Made by a program: the position numbers and the translations under genes. Of a DNA stretch of 45,214 bases, positions 10,408 through 21,428 are shown in pieces. The stretch lies in contig JADGJG010000097.1 in the NCBI GenBank assembly GCA_027596195.1, forward strand, positions 1 through 45,214, read 5' to 3'. Source of the DNA: Podochytrium sp. JEL0797 (Eukaryota > Chytridiomycota > Chytridiomycetes > Chytridiales > Chytriomycetaceae). Under the pieces are notes generated by a model. It was not told the DNA's origin. It saw only the letters and a list, made by a program, of their open reading frames with translations, and searched no databases. Each line of letters begins with the position of its first letter. The stretch's first letter is position 1.

Positions 10408-11329
10408 ATGGGCAAAGAGTGAGTACCTTGCCCGCTGCTCTCTCCTCATCCTCGCTGGCGCTCTATCGGATCAGCTTTCATATGTTATTGGGTCGGATCG
10501 GTGTGTGGAGGATCGTCGGTGGTGGAGATCCGGCTGTGTGGCGAAGGGAGGATTCTCGTGGTGCAGCAACCGATCCACTCACGAACTGCAAAACTGCGCA
10601 ATATCGGACACTATCGACTCGTTCGATATCCTCTTCACAACAAACGACCGCTTGGAATCGGTTATTGACAAAACGCTCTCTCTCCTCAGATCCAACCTCA
10701 GCTCCCAGAAGCGTCTTGCGGCCGCCGTCATGAAGTGCGGAAAGAGAAAGGTCTGGCTCGACCCCAGCCAGCTCACCGCCCTCGCTGCTGAGAACTCCAG
10801 TTGAGTACCCTCTTCGGTTCTTTTTCAGAGACGAGGAATTCCTGACCAGTTTTTGATTTCCGCGAATGTAGGAAAGGGGATTGCCAAGCTCGTCAAGAGC
10901 GGAGCCATCATCAAGAAGCCGTCGAACGCTCCCTCCCGTTTCCGCACCAACGAGCACGCTGCCGCCAAGCGTCTCGGAAGACACGCCGGAACCGGAAAAC
11001 GCCACGGTAGTGCCGAGGCGCGTATGCCCACGACCGTCCTCTGGATGCGCCGTCAGCGTGTGCTCCGTCGTCTCCTGCGCAAGTACAGAGAGTCTGGCAA
11101 AATTGACAAGCACATGTACCACGTTCTTTACATGAAGTCCAAGGGTAACGTGTTCAAGAACAAGCGTGTGTTGATGGAGTACATCCACAAGGCCAAGGCT
11201 GACAAGACTCGTGCCAAGATGATCAACGACCAGGCGGAGGCTCACCGTAACCGCACCAAGGCGGCCCGTGAGCGTCGTGCTGAGCGCATTGCCGTCAAGA
11301 AGGATGCTCTCTTCTCTGAGGCTAAATAA
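10408..11329 (+). CDS. RPL19: 60S ribosomal protein L19 (eL19)
   Basis: A component of the large ribosomal subunit that bridges the subunits. Exons 10408..10418, 10690..10799 and 10872..11329 give 192 aa. Family landmarks: [36 protein letters not shown], then [20 protein letters not shown] and [20 protein letters not shown]. The first exon is only 11 nt (MGK plus two bases) and is followed by a 271-nt intron. An intron right after the start codon is common in fungal ribosomal protein genes. Exon 1 is my weakest call, chosen because it supplies an ATG, the right phase and a GTGAGT donor. The basic C-terminal helix ([14 protein letters not shown]) is normal for the family. Confidence 0.93.
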
Positions 11330-11410
11330 ATTCATTATTTTAGTCTTGGGGGAGGCGAAAGAGGTTTTTTCGAGGTGGAGGTGTTTCGATGTGCGGGACT
11401 TATTCAAGTC

Positions 11411-11416
11411 AATAAA
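11411..11416 (+). terminator. AATAAA poly(A) signal, probably for RPL19
   Basis: A hexamer 82 bp after the RPL19 stop, in the 111-bp gap to the convergent SPAG17-like gene. A second AATAAA overlaps the stop codon itself (11325-11330) and is too early to be useful. Confidence 0.5.
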
Positions 11417-11440
11417 TCTTGTGCCCTTTTTATTCTTATT

Positions 11441-14400
11441 TTATTGAGATCTCTGAATATGGTCACGGATCGCGTTTTGAATTTTCCAAACATTCATGTC
11501 CATATTCTTTGTCGGAACTGTCGGGCGAGTTCGAGTTCCAATTTCCGTTTTGTGCAATTTGTACAATTGCATGATCTCCTCCTGCGTCTTTAACCGGTCT
11601 CTTCCCAACACGATCGGCGGCTGTTCCTGTTGCTGGTCTGCGGCTTCACTGGTTTCTGCGTCTGTGCCACCGCTCACACCGGCATCGGACACTCCCTGGG
11701 GTTCCGGTGCCGGAGATACTTGCATTTTGGCTGCAATTTCCAAAAAGGTCTGTACGTCGCGAGAGAGGTTGGTTCTCATTTCGGCATTGAGTGGCGGGCA
11801 CTTGAGAAGCTAGAATTGAATCGAAAAAGTGTTACCAAAAAACAATGCATGCAAAACTAGACCCCATTCAAAATACCTGTCTGTAAAACACGGGCGTCAT
11901 AGTCGCATCCGCCACGGAACCCACAGGTTTCCCCACAACTGTCACAAACAACCCGACCCCGTCCCCCACAGCTCCCGCATCCTCCAACACCTCTGTATGC
12001 GGGTTCCTCATCTGGTCTTTGAAAAACGCCAGCAAGTCCGCGTCCCGCAAGAGTTGCACGCCGCTGCCGTCGTCTTGGATGATAAAGAGTTTGGGTGGGT
12101 TTCTCGGACTTGTGACGCTTGTCGCGGGTGGGGAGGTGACGAGGCGGTGAATGTATTCTGGGGAGGTGATATCTGTAACGTGGGGAGTGGAGGTTGTGGT
12201 TGGGGTGGTGGTAGGCTCTGGGTCGGTGACTGTGCATTCTCCTGTGGGAGAGATGGAGAAGTTTGTGCCTGTGGAGTCTGTGGAATCGAACGTTCCGTTG
12301 AGCCAGTTGAAGGAGTGGGATGCGGTGTGGGGTTGTTGGGTGGGGTTTGGTTTTTTGGAGTGGTTGTGAAGGAGGGTGAATTGCGAGTCGCCCGTTTGGG
12401 TGTTGGTTTCGAATTCGAAGGTGTGAATGTCCTATGAGGTTCAAAAATAGTGAATTAGGAACGTCCACGGGAGCGTGTGAAAAATAAGAAAATTATACAT
12501 TAAAGATCTTGTACTGAGTCCTGTTGGTTTGCTCCACAGTCGTGCCATCCATCAACCGAATCGTCACCTTGTTGCCCGAGTCTGCTACAACATACTTTGG
12601 CGACTCGGGCTTTTCAATCGTGACCACAAACGCGTCGGGCTTCATGGGCGGCGAAACAATCGTCGGTATTCCAAACACCATTGCGGCCGTGTACAACTGC
12701 GTCAATGCTGCCGACGCGGGTCTCGTTGGAACGGGCGTCGCCACCGCTGAAGTACTAACCGGTTCCACCACTTCTTCCACCTTCCAAGCAACCGCTTGAG
12801 ACGTGATAACGGTCCCGTCAGCGTGTTGGGCTACCAAGCTTCCGTCCTTTTTGGTGGTGGACACGACCATGTCCTCGCGCGTGAGAATCACTTCCGAAAG
12901 GGCGATGATGGATTCTTTGGCAAACCGGATGGGGCGGAGGGAAATTGTTTCGCCGGTCGTTGGGGTCGTTTGGGTACGCGTGCCGTCTGGGTTGGTGGTG
13001 ATCCAGACGTCTTTGGTGCACATGCTGGTGGTTCCGTTTGGGAGCAGGAGTTCGGTGGTGGAGTTGGAGAGGTAGCGGATGATTGTTCCCTGGTTTTAAT
13101 ATGTGAGAAGAGGAGAGAGAAATAGAAGGAAAAAACGTCTTACATCAGGCATGATGACGCGACTCAACTCCTTCACCGGTTGTCCGCGCCCCGCCAAGTG
13201 TTCATTCGCCGCCGCTGAAAACACGGAATCATATTTTTGAACAATACTTCCATTACTTCTGAATTCGATCATGAGACCATCGGGGCACGATAGTGTCGCC
13301 GATGGAGGCCTACCACCCGCGGCGGCCTCCTTTTCCGTGACACAAAACACGAGGTTATTTTCAAACACAGCCGTCACGTAGGACCCGAGACCTGGTTTGT
13401 TTTGGGCGGCGGAGGACCAGGTCAGGTTGTTGTCTGCAGAGACGAGGTTGGTTCGAATCTCTGGAAAATTGATTTCAAAATTAGTATGGGGTGGAGGATG
13501 GAAAAAGAGACGCTCACCATGCTTGAAGTTCAAATGTTGCTCTCTGTGAACCACAATATGGCCACCGTCTGATGGATACAAGGCTGTATAATTATCTTTG
13601 CGTTGAACCACAGAATCTCCTGAATAATAAATAGGGGGTCTCTCGAGTCTCGTTTTTGGAGGAAGAGTGAGGTAATTCTTGAATCGATCGTTGAGCTCAT
13701 GGAAGAGACCAAAGTTGACTTTGGTAGGGACCTGCAAACGAATGACACAGTCAGCGGGGTTTAAAAAAATATGAATTGGCACTGTTGTTTTGCTCACATG
13801 GAGGAGAGAGGTTCCATCGTACTTCTTGACCCCAACCCCTCCATATCCCGTCAAAGCAACCAACAGCTTCCCAGTCTTGTCGCAATATTTGGTTGCCACA
13901 ACCGGATGCGTTGTTTTGGCATCCAACAACACTTGAGCCAACGTGCTCGCGTCGAGCGTTTCTTCCCAATCCCACTCATTCAAATCCCACACCTCCCCAC
14001 CTTGTTCGAGGGGTTCTGAAGACGACTCGGATGCAGTCTGAACCAGCCTTTCTTGTATTTGGTTCTGCAGCAACACGCGTAGGGCTGCGTGGAATGCTCC
14101 GTCAGACGTGGAGTGTCTCAATATTGCCAGGTTGGCTACGCGTTGGCGGCTGCGGGCGTCGGCGGCAGCGGCGATGGAGGGGTCTGCTTCTGCGGCGGCG
14201 GTGGATGGACGGGAGGACAGTTGTTGGCCAATGGGGCCCTTTGGTTTTTGGATGGAAGGGTAGACTGTGATGAGGTTTGCAATGAGTTCTGGGACGTTGA
14301 TTCCGAATGCAGGAAGGTCGCCGAGGATATGTTTGGTGGTTGTGAGTGTGTCACCGTATCGGGAGCTTTTTCTAAAGAAAAAGAAGGTTAAATTACACGC

Positions 14401-16345
14401 GTCGTGAGTAATAAACGCGTAGCCTGCAAACTCACAAAGTGTCATCCACACCATCCAGTCCGACACCCTTTGTCAAATTCAACTTTTTGAACATTTTGTC
14501 CAAGTAATTAACAACCCCACCCATCTCATCCACGCTCGAAACGGACACAGGCTCCATCCCACCACCCACCTCCGCCTCCTCCTCCGCCTTCAAAATACGC
14601 ATCGTCTGGTCTACCACGACACCCAGCACAGCCTCAGTCGCTAGCAACGACGCGTATGGCATCACATCCATCAAACTAGACATGTTGCGCACTTCGTTCT
14701 TTTCCACGACACCGGTACCAGCAGTGCCGACCACCACAGGCTTGTCGAGGTCGTAAAACTCAGCAAAGAGGGCACGGGACTTAAGCTGTGCGTAAATTCT
14801 GTGTGCGAGCGCGTCAAAGGCTTGCTTGGGGTCGTAGGCAGCGAGGGTGCCCGCCGTGAGGGCGGCGGGAGGGGTTGTGGCGATGGCGGTGGTGGTTGTC
14901 GTTGGGAGGATCAGAGCGCACCAGGCAATGTTTCTCCAGAGGCTGTCGTCTGTTGCGGTGTTGCACCATTCGCGGGCTTCAACGAGGAGGCGGTTGAGGG
15001 ATGAGAGGGATGGGACGGTGGCTGAGTCGAGGGTTTTAATTTCCACGACGGGGAAAGGGGAAGGGGTGGAGGGGGCGCTGCTGTTGGTGTTTGGGGTGGA
15101 GGGGGTGGTTGTTGCCGGGGAGAGTCTGGTCGCAACGGGTGGTGTTGGGGGGTCGGTGGATTCCATGATTCGGAAGAGGGTGTGGATTTTGATGTCGCAT
15201 TCTTCCATGAGGGAGTTGAAGATTCCCATGGAGGTGAAATCTTTGAGCAGGATGTATGCGTCGGGGCCGTCTGCGGGTTCGTCGCCTTTTTTTGGGTATT
15301 GTTTAGCTAAAAGGGGTTTTCTCTCTCTCTCTCTTCGCTCTCTTATACGCGATCCAACGTGCCGTCGGCTTCGCTCGACGCGTCAGTGCTCCTCGCTAGG
15401 CTTCACCTCCACTTTCTGACGTGGCCTCGCATCTCATAATCCCGCACCCACTCGCAGCAGCCCCCACCGCACACACCATTCACACTTGCTCACCAATCGA
15501 CTGAATTTTGACCTCCGACTTGGCGCCCTTTTCTCTCAACTTATTTTTCCTTTTGGAAGCCTCTTCAGCCGATTCGGGTGGCGCCACGGCAACGGGTTCG
15601 GGGGCAGCCTTCTTGTCGTTTTTTCCTCCTCCAGCAGGTGGTTTCTTTGCGGGCGATTTTGCTCTCGCAGCGGCTTCTTTGGCGGCAGCCGGTTTGGCGG
15701 CGCCTTTGGGAGGCTCTGCGGCCAATGTTTGGGTTCCGGGGGGGGTGGTCTGGATTAAAATCATTATTGTTCGTGAACGGAATGAAGTTGCAAAATTACG
15801 AAACTACAAGAGCTCTCGCCGCAATGACCGCGTTCTTGGCATCGATTCCCTCTTGCTTGAGGAGCAGTAAGCGACATTTGATGAGTTTGGCCATAGCCAA
15901 ATCAGGAATATCGGCTTCGTTTCCATTGGCCGCGTCGATGGCGGATTTGAATTCTTTGCAAATGTCTAGTTTACTGTTTTCGGCGTACTATGCAGGGGAA
16001 TATAATGTTTGATGAGAAGGGGCGTGGGATTGTAGAATGCGGGCGTTTGTACCCATGCCATGAGGGCGGATTTCTGCAGAATCGAGAATTTCGCCCTATA
16101 GCCGCTCGCAATGAGATCGTACAGTGGCTGAACGGAGGCGGTGGTAACCATCTTGTCGTCTGGAAAGATTGCAAAGACGTGTGTATTCCAATTCTCCTGT
16201 TTTTGTGAATCGTTGGAGTCTGAATCTTTTTTTCAGAATGAAGCGAACGCACATCGTTCAGCGAGACTGCAGCCAGCGGCGGGTTTGCGGGCGGCGTCGT
16301 CTTTGCGGCGGCGGTCGCAGCAGCGGCCTGGGTTGGCTTGCTCAT
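11441..16345 (-). CDS. SPAG17: SPAG17/PF6-like central-pair (C1a projection) protein
   Basis: SPAG17/PF6 is a scaffold of the C1a projection of the axonemal central pair and is needed for flagellar beating. Eleven exons join in phase: 16345..16253, 16196..16053, 15987..15808, 15749..15494, 15306..14436, 14371..13798, 13731..13518, 13460..13144, 13089..12499, 12431..11877, 11809..11441 (1,387 aa). Order matches the family: small N-terminal domain, ENWNTHVFAIFPDD and AKLIKCRLLLLKQEG; Lys/Ala/Pro-rich linker; GDEPADGPDAYILLKDF; a long helical part; then the diagnostic 'print-like' repeats (SCPDGLMIEF, GTIIRYLSNSTTELLLPNGT, NPDGTRTQTT, MDGTTVEQTN, KLFIIQDDGSG) and the CPPLNAEMRTNL end. It is shorter than animal SPAG17 (about 2,200 aa). 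The 187-nt intron 4 is the least certain splice and might hide an exon. Confidence 0.9.
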
Positions 16346-16592
16346 TTTTGCGACGTTTTGACAATTTCGCGTTTCTGTTTTTCAAACAAATATTTCTTTT
16401 TAACCGGAAATTTGGACACCGCCCGACTCCTGGATTAATTCAACAATCGCTTCTTGACAGATTTTTGAATCTATGTGTGGACGGTGCATTTGGGAAAAAA
16501 CGATATGGCAATAATATTTTTATTTGAAAAGCTCTGAATGATTTGCGGGGATGGTACGGGGGTGATGTATTGACAAGATCAGAGTGTTTTCC

Positions 16593-17513
16593 TCAAACGG
16601 AGCAAGCACCACCTAAAAAAAATAATTAGTAAAACCAGTTAAAGGGAAGGACAATGAGAGCCTTACCAGCAGCCGCCTTGGTGTTCAAGATAAGAGCAAC
16701 AATCAACCCGTAAAGACCCAAGACTTCAGCGAAAATGAGAATCAAAATCATTCCTGCGAATCAAAAAAAACAAGCGTCAGTCACACGAAAGCAAGAAAAA
16801 CACGCGAATATTGGTGGGGAAAACCACCACCACGTACCGACGTAAAGACGGGGCTGTTGGGCCGTTCCACGCACACCCGCGTCACCCACAACTCCGACAG
16901 CGAATCCAGCCGCAAGCCCACTGAGTCCGACACTCAGTCCAGCACCCAACTGGATGAAAGCAGCAAATAGCGTCATTCGCGAGCTCACTGCGGGGAGGAG
17001 GGAGTGCAAAAAATATAGTCAGAAACTAGGGATTGACATCGGGGTTGGAGAAAAAACCAGCCGCGTGTGTTATACGACAAAAAGAGACTCACATCCTCCA
17101 CTGACGAGAACGGACACTACAAGTCCGTAGATACCAATGATACCAGCCTGGGCAAAGGAAAGAAGGAAGACGTGGTCAGCCTCACCAACGCGAACACATA
17201 GTAAAAAAATAACGAGATGGTCAACACACCATGACGACGGGGACAATGTTCTTCATGACCTGCTCCGGGCGCATCACTCCCATGGCTGAAATACCGACTC
17301 CAGATTTGGCGGTTCCGTAGGCGGCTCCGAAACCTGAAGGACCGAGGTTGTATGTTGAGCAAAGGGCAATCGGAAAATGTCGCAAGAACGGACAGCTCCG
17401 CGGGTTCCAAATATCGATAAAAGCAACTCACAACTAAAGACAATGGCGGCGGTGCAGCCCATGACTCCAAAGAACGGGGCGTAGACGGGGCAGTAATCGG
17501 GGGAGAGAGACAT
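16593..17513 (-). CDS. VMA3: V-type H+-ATPase 16-kDa proteolipid subunit c
   Basis: Subunit c builds the rotating membrane ring of the vacuolar proton pump. Six exons (17513..17432, 17333..17230, 17147..17093, 16987..16838, 16753..16667, 16612..16593) encode 165 aa, close to the 160 aa of yeast Vma3. Four membrane helices are visible: [60 protein letters not shown] and [20 protein letters not shown]. The essential proton-carrying Glu is in FAEVLG (about residue 140). The last exon codes only six residues plus stop. It lies 248 bp upstream of, and on the same strand as, the SPAG17-like gene. Confidence 0.96.
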
Positions 17514-17824
17514 GTTCGCGAAGTTTTTTGTCGACGATTTTTGCTGTCTGGAAGATAAAAAGCTATGACGGTGTCGATTGGACGCAGACACAGTTATTCC
17601 CAAATAGCTATCCACTTTTTTATTTCCGACCAACGCGATAGAATAATACTTTAAGAAGGGAAAAAAGGAAGGGAGAAAAAGGAAAGGGAAAGAAATTACG
17701 TGTTGGTTTTGGAGGACGTTTCGAAGACGGCGATCGTGTGCTGAGAACAAGTTGGTCCTAACTCTTCCAGAAAGCCTTCCTTCGATAGAGGAAGAAAAGA
17801 GAACGGCCCAAAAAAAAAGAAAAA
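17514..17824. other. Divergent intergenic region, no gene seen
   Basis: About 310 bp between the V-ATPase c start (-) and the start of a small gene (+). It holds A-rich and AG-rich tracts (17650-17695) typical of a promoter or 5' UTR, but no element I can name. Confidence 0.4.
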
Positions 17825-18169
17825 ATGGCATTCGTGCGACTCCTGGCACAGCGGCTATCGACGCAACCAGCAACTTCGCGCTTCTTTGCGGCATCGAAGC
17901 CATCGGCGCCCCTGCGCATGGCGAATACTTTTGCCGCCGGTGCCAGCAATCCCTCGTTTGCGTCGTCGTCGGCATCGACGGGCGGCCCATCCGCCTCCTT
18001 CTTCTCGTCGTCTGCATCCGCCCCGCTGCTCTCCGCGCTGCCCCAGCCGCTGATGCTTCAAACTCCGCTCCTCGGAAACATCCCCGCATTGTTGATCGCA
18101 TCCATCGCAAAAGACGCCGTTCTACTATCGGGTGCCGATGTATTCACATGTCTGATCGATGACCTATGA
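17825..18169 (+). CDS. Small Ser/Ala-rich protein, possibly mitochondrial; unknown function
   Basis: Single-exon frame of 114 aa. The ATG sits in a strong A-rich context (AAAAAATGG). The N-terminus (MAFVRLLAQRLSTQPATSRF) is Arg-rich, lacks acidic residues and could form an amphipathic helix, as mitochondrial presequences do. The middle is Ser/Ala-rich and the end is hydrophobic (PALLIASIAKDAVLLSG). No domain recognised. An AATAAA hexamer about 100 bp downstream supports a transcript. It could be a fungal mitochondrial protein that diverges too fast to name. Confidence 0.5.
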   Translation: MAFVRLLAQRLSTQPATSRFFAASKPSAPLRMANTFAAGASNPSFASSSASTGGPSASFFSSSASAPLLSALPQPLMLQTPLLGNIPALLIASIAKDAVLLSGADVFTCLIDDL

Positions 18170-18306
18170 AGGCCCCTTTGGCATGCCACCGTATTTGGTG
18201 CAGTCAAGGGGTTTGTTTGTGATCGATGAGGTTATTGAGGCTTGAGGGTTGCAGTTGTGTGCTCTTCATGGCAATAAATCAAAGACTTTGATCAACGTGT
18301 TGCCGT

Positions 18307-18425
18307 TTGCCGCGTTTTCTATTTTATTTCCTCATATGGCAATAAGTGTGGTTGCCGCGTTTTCTTTCTGCTGCAGCGGATTCGGCGCGTAATCACCCTT
18401 TTTATCATAGGCGTAATCACCCTTT
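18307..18425 (+). repeat. Two interspersed short direct repeats
   Basis: TTGCCGCGTTTTCT occurs at 18307 and 18352, and GCGTAATCACCCTTT at 18387 and 18411. They sit immediately beyond the 3' end of the decayed LPMO copy, in otherwise featureless DNA (18170-18419 holds no supported gene), and suggest local slippage or repair-made duplications. Confidence 0.5.
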
Positions 18426-18934
18426 CACAATCTTGAAGACTGTGCCAATGGGCATTTGCACTGGCGGACCAACCATCGGAGGCAGACAAGGAGATGCAGT
18501 GATTGATGAAAACTTGTCGTCCACACCCCCCAATAATTGTTTCCGTCTCTGCGAAGCTGTGAAGGAGCGCTCTGAGAAAGGAGAGGGTAGTTCGTGCGCT
18601 GGTTGGAGCCGGCGGTCGAGACGCGAATGTCGGCACTGTGGGTTTCGCTGTCAACATCCGCCAAATCCAGGTTCCCATTCTTAACAGCCGTTGAACTGCT
18701 CATTCTGCGCCTGTCCGCCGTTGATGGACATATACGTCCATCTCAAAACAGCAGAGTAATTCCCAGGAGGAAGCGTGATCAGGATTGTTCCTTGACTAGA
18801 GGTCTCTTCCGCGCGAATGCCGCACTTCGGATCGGCACCGACCTGTTTCCAAGTCTTTTCACCGTCTTGGGAGAAGGAAACGATGCATCCACCTTGGTGG
18901 CTGTACATGATGTTCCAGTCGATGCTGGCGGCAC
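18420..18934 (-). pseudogene. Decayed inverted partial copy of the LPMO-like gene
   Basis: Read on the minus strand, this matches exons 3 and 4 of the intact gene at 21888-22816 with very high nucleotide identity (for example GWT-like runs SAVLRWTY, TAGSNQRTN, KTWKQVGADPKCG). It lacks exons 1 and 2, so it has no signal peptide and no N-terminal histidine. The exon 3 donor GGTAAG has become GTTAAG, destroying the GT and putting a stop in frame right after QFNG. Exon 4 has lost about 30 bp around the first Cys of the CBM19-like part. The copy ends next to the left terminal repeat of the transposon, in the intron before exon 3. Confidence 0.88.
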
Positions 18935-18962
18935 CTGGAAGCGAGCACTAATTTTTCAATTA

Positions 18963-19136
18963 CAGCTAATGCCCTGAAACTTGTCCCAAAAAAAGCAATT
19001 TCGAGGCAAATTCGAACAGGCCCCCCGCGCGCCGCCCTGCCCCTCCAACGCATCCACCACCCCAGCCACCCCTCACTCCGTAGTGCTATCCGCCCCATTA
19101 CCGCTCTGTGCTGATGCCTGGCCCCAAATTTGTGTG
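18963..19136 (+). repeat. Left terminal inverted repeat
   Basis: About 174 bp. It is nearly identical to the reverse complement of 21429-21625, with small deletions: two of the four 11-bp CAAATTCGA-type units are missing, and about 8 bp near 19080. The inner end is CCCCAAATTTGTGTG. The transposase ATG lies 40 bp further in. Confidence 0.88.
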
Positions 19137-19175
19137 TTTTAATCAATTTGATTGCCGATCAGATCCCTGCCGAGT

Positions 19176-20225
19176 ATGACCCAAGGCCGCCGTGTTGCCG
19201 GGCAGCTCCGCGAGCTCATAATCTACGATCTTCAATACGGCAATACGCAGGAACAAGCCGGCAAAACCTATCGCACAAAAACCTTTGAAACCACGGCACC
19301 CTCTTCTCCCCCAAAGCCGGCGGCTCAGGTCCTTTGCACACAATGTCATTCGAAGACTTTCAAACGCTCATGGATCTGGTGGAGGCTGAGCCCGATATTT
19401 ATTTTCCGGAGCTGGCAAAATGACAACCCGGCTTGGTCGCCTGGTAACGGACAAAGTGATTCGCGGGACTTTCGCGCAGCTGAAAATCAGCCGCAAGAAG
19501 ACCTGTGTTGAATGCAGTTGTTATTACCCGTGTCCGACCTGACTGTTTCTGCTTCTGTTTCCGACAGCTCTCAATTCGTTTTCAGGAACGGTGCGCCCAG
19601 GAAGAGCTTGAATTCCGCGAGTTGGTTCACGATGAATTGGATCTCGAGTATATGATGTGGCTGGATGAGAGCGGATTCAATTCGAAGACTTTCATTCGAC
19701 AATATGGACGTGGTTGGTGGGGGGACCGGGTGAAGGTGAACAGAACTGGTGTGCGGGGTCATACAGTGACTCTGTTGGCAGCAATGTCCTTGAGAGGTAT
19801 TCAAAAGCATTACATTGTCGATGGAAGAGTCACAGCAGAGAATTTTCTGCACGTTCTGGAATTTGAATTGGTGTGCCCCCCCCCCCCCTTCTTCTGCTGC
19901 CTAACTGCTTGTTTTTCATCTACCATCTCTCAATCCAGGGACCACACTTGTACTGTATAATGCGCGTTGTCACCATGACACGAGGACAATCAATCTCTGC
20001 AACGAGATCGGAATTCGCATTGTATACCTCCCACCTTATTCTCCATTCCTGAATCCCATCGAAGAAGCCTTCTCCCAAATCAAGGCACGCGTCAAGTTCT
20101 TTCGTGATGGCTTTGAGCTCGTGTTTGATTGGCATTACATGGTCAGTTTGGCGACAAGATGTGTTGGTCCATCAGATGTGGAGGGTTTTGTCAGACATTC
20201 GGGATATTTTGAGGGATACGACTGA
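19176..20225 (+). pseudogene. Degenerate IS630/Tc1-type (DDE_3) transposase
   Basis: Similar to fungal DDE_3 transposases. The pieces are: an N-terminal helix-turn-helix part (RRVAGQLRELIIYDLQYGN), a second part in another frame (FQTLMDLVEAEPDIYFPELA), then TTRLGRLVTDKVIRGTFAQL, the first catalytic Asp in MMWLDESGFN, VRGHTVTLLAAMSLRGIQ, and LPPYSPFLNPIEEAFSQIKA with the catalytic Glu. The frame shifts at about 19270-19290 and again at 19420, where 1 nt appears missing. The intron with a run of 13 C (near 19875) joins in the wrong phase. The second catalytic Asp, expected in the form (M/L)DNAR, is Tyr (LVLYNARCHH). The gene is therefore almost certainly inactive. Confidence 0.85.
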
Positions 20226-20296
20226 TGTGATTGTATTGTGTTGAACATGGACGAAGAGAAATGAAGAAATGCGAAACCAACAAATAAAGCAAACGT

Positions 20297-21381
20297 TCAA
20301 ACCACAACCGACCCCAAGATAGCAAATGCATGGCCCCTCTTCACGTCAATGTCCACGAGGTCTTGCGGCTTCATGTGTCTCAATGATTCCAACGAAATCC
20401 CTTCCTCCTCGAACACACGCGCATACTTTTCGAAATCGACTCTCGCCTCGCATTTCGCACAAACAGATTGAAGAAGCTCCGTCATGTTTAAATGCTGCTG
20501 TTGCTGTTGTTGCGACTGAGGTTGCGGCTGGAGGTGCTGCTGTTGCAAGTCGTTCGGAATCATTCGAGGAAGAAGGGCGGCGACAGCTGTAGCAATAGGA
20601 TTCAAGACACTGAAATCAGCTTGAAAATTGACAGTTGCACTGATTAGAACTAAGAATAGATCTCGCAGACAATAGAGCTTACAATTGCTTTTGCCCATAA
20701 CGACACCAAAGTGTCATCAAGCTGATGCGTCACCCCTCCGAGGTCTTTCCAAATGACAGCCTTCACGCCACCCGGTGCCCCATACAGATCAAATAACTTG
20801 TTCTCCATCTCCTGAACCGGATCAACATCAACAAACCCTTCCCCGCCATTCTCTTCGCCGGAATCCGAAAGCGCCCTCCCATTCAAATCCCCCACACGTA
20901 CGCGAACACGCTTTTCAGTCATTTTGGAGGATCCATTCGACACGCGTTTCGACGGCGTGGAGATGCCTGGGATCACTCGCCCGACTTCCAACCTCGACTT
21001 CGAAAATCCACGGATTCGTCGCCTTGGATTTTCTGACGCTTTGTTTGAAGGAAAGGAGGTTTTGTCGTTGACAAGGCTGAATGTCTCTGTCTTCTTCCTC
21101 CCGTTGGGTTTTCGGTACATCAGTTTCGAAATCGGACATCCTTCTTTGCGCCACAAACGCCCAACGATGTCCTGGGATCTTCATCAAACCAAACGATGCA
21201 CAATAAAGTTCGAAGCAGATGCTCTTACGTGGATATCCTGAAGCGTTTTGTTGTGAAGCTTCGGGATTTCGAGCGATTTGTTTGTCGCGCCCTTGAATTC
21301 CCTCTTCTTCAGCGTGAGAAGGGTACACGTGGCGATGAACTTGCTGGAGTCACCGTCGCTGGAGTCTTCGAGGTCAGACAT
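20297..21381 (-). CDS. Transposon passenger gene with C-terminal SAM-like domain
   Basis: Exon 1 (21381..21229) and exon 2 (21171..20683) join in phase: MSDLEDSSDGDSSKF..., then DIVGRLWRKEGCPISKLMYR and an acidic segment (DSGEENGGEGFVDVDPVQEM). The final exon, ending at 20297, holds a Gln-rich linker and a SAM-like fold (FEKYARVFEEEGISLESL, MKPQDLVDIDVKRGHAFAIL). The joint from the donor at 20682 to the last exon does not keep phase with any AG I can find, so there may be an indel or an unseen small exon. SAM domains mediate protein or RNA binding. The function and origin (element-encoded or captured host gene) are unknown. The ATG lies only 48 bp inside the right TIR. Confidence 0.55.
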
Positions 21382-21428
21382 GAATCGTCGTGGTTTGTGT
21401 GTGCTTGGTTCGTTCCGATTTGCCTGGG

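Noticed and set aside
10419..10689. snoRNA in the long first intron of RPL19
   Set aside because: Ribosomal protein introns often host snoRNAs, but I found no C/D box pair with a closing stem and could not establish an H/ACA fold by eye.
15318..15336. CT-repeat microsatellite
   Set aside because: It is a short CT run inside the polypyrimidine part of an intron on the plus strand; no evidence that it is more than simple sequence.
20683..20715. Continuous ORF starting MGKSNC as a separate SAM-domain gene
   Set aside because: The start region coincides with a good splice donor (GTAAGC) and intron-like sequence; more likely the SAM part is the last exon of the passenger gene, though the phase mismatch leaves doubt.
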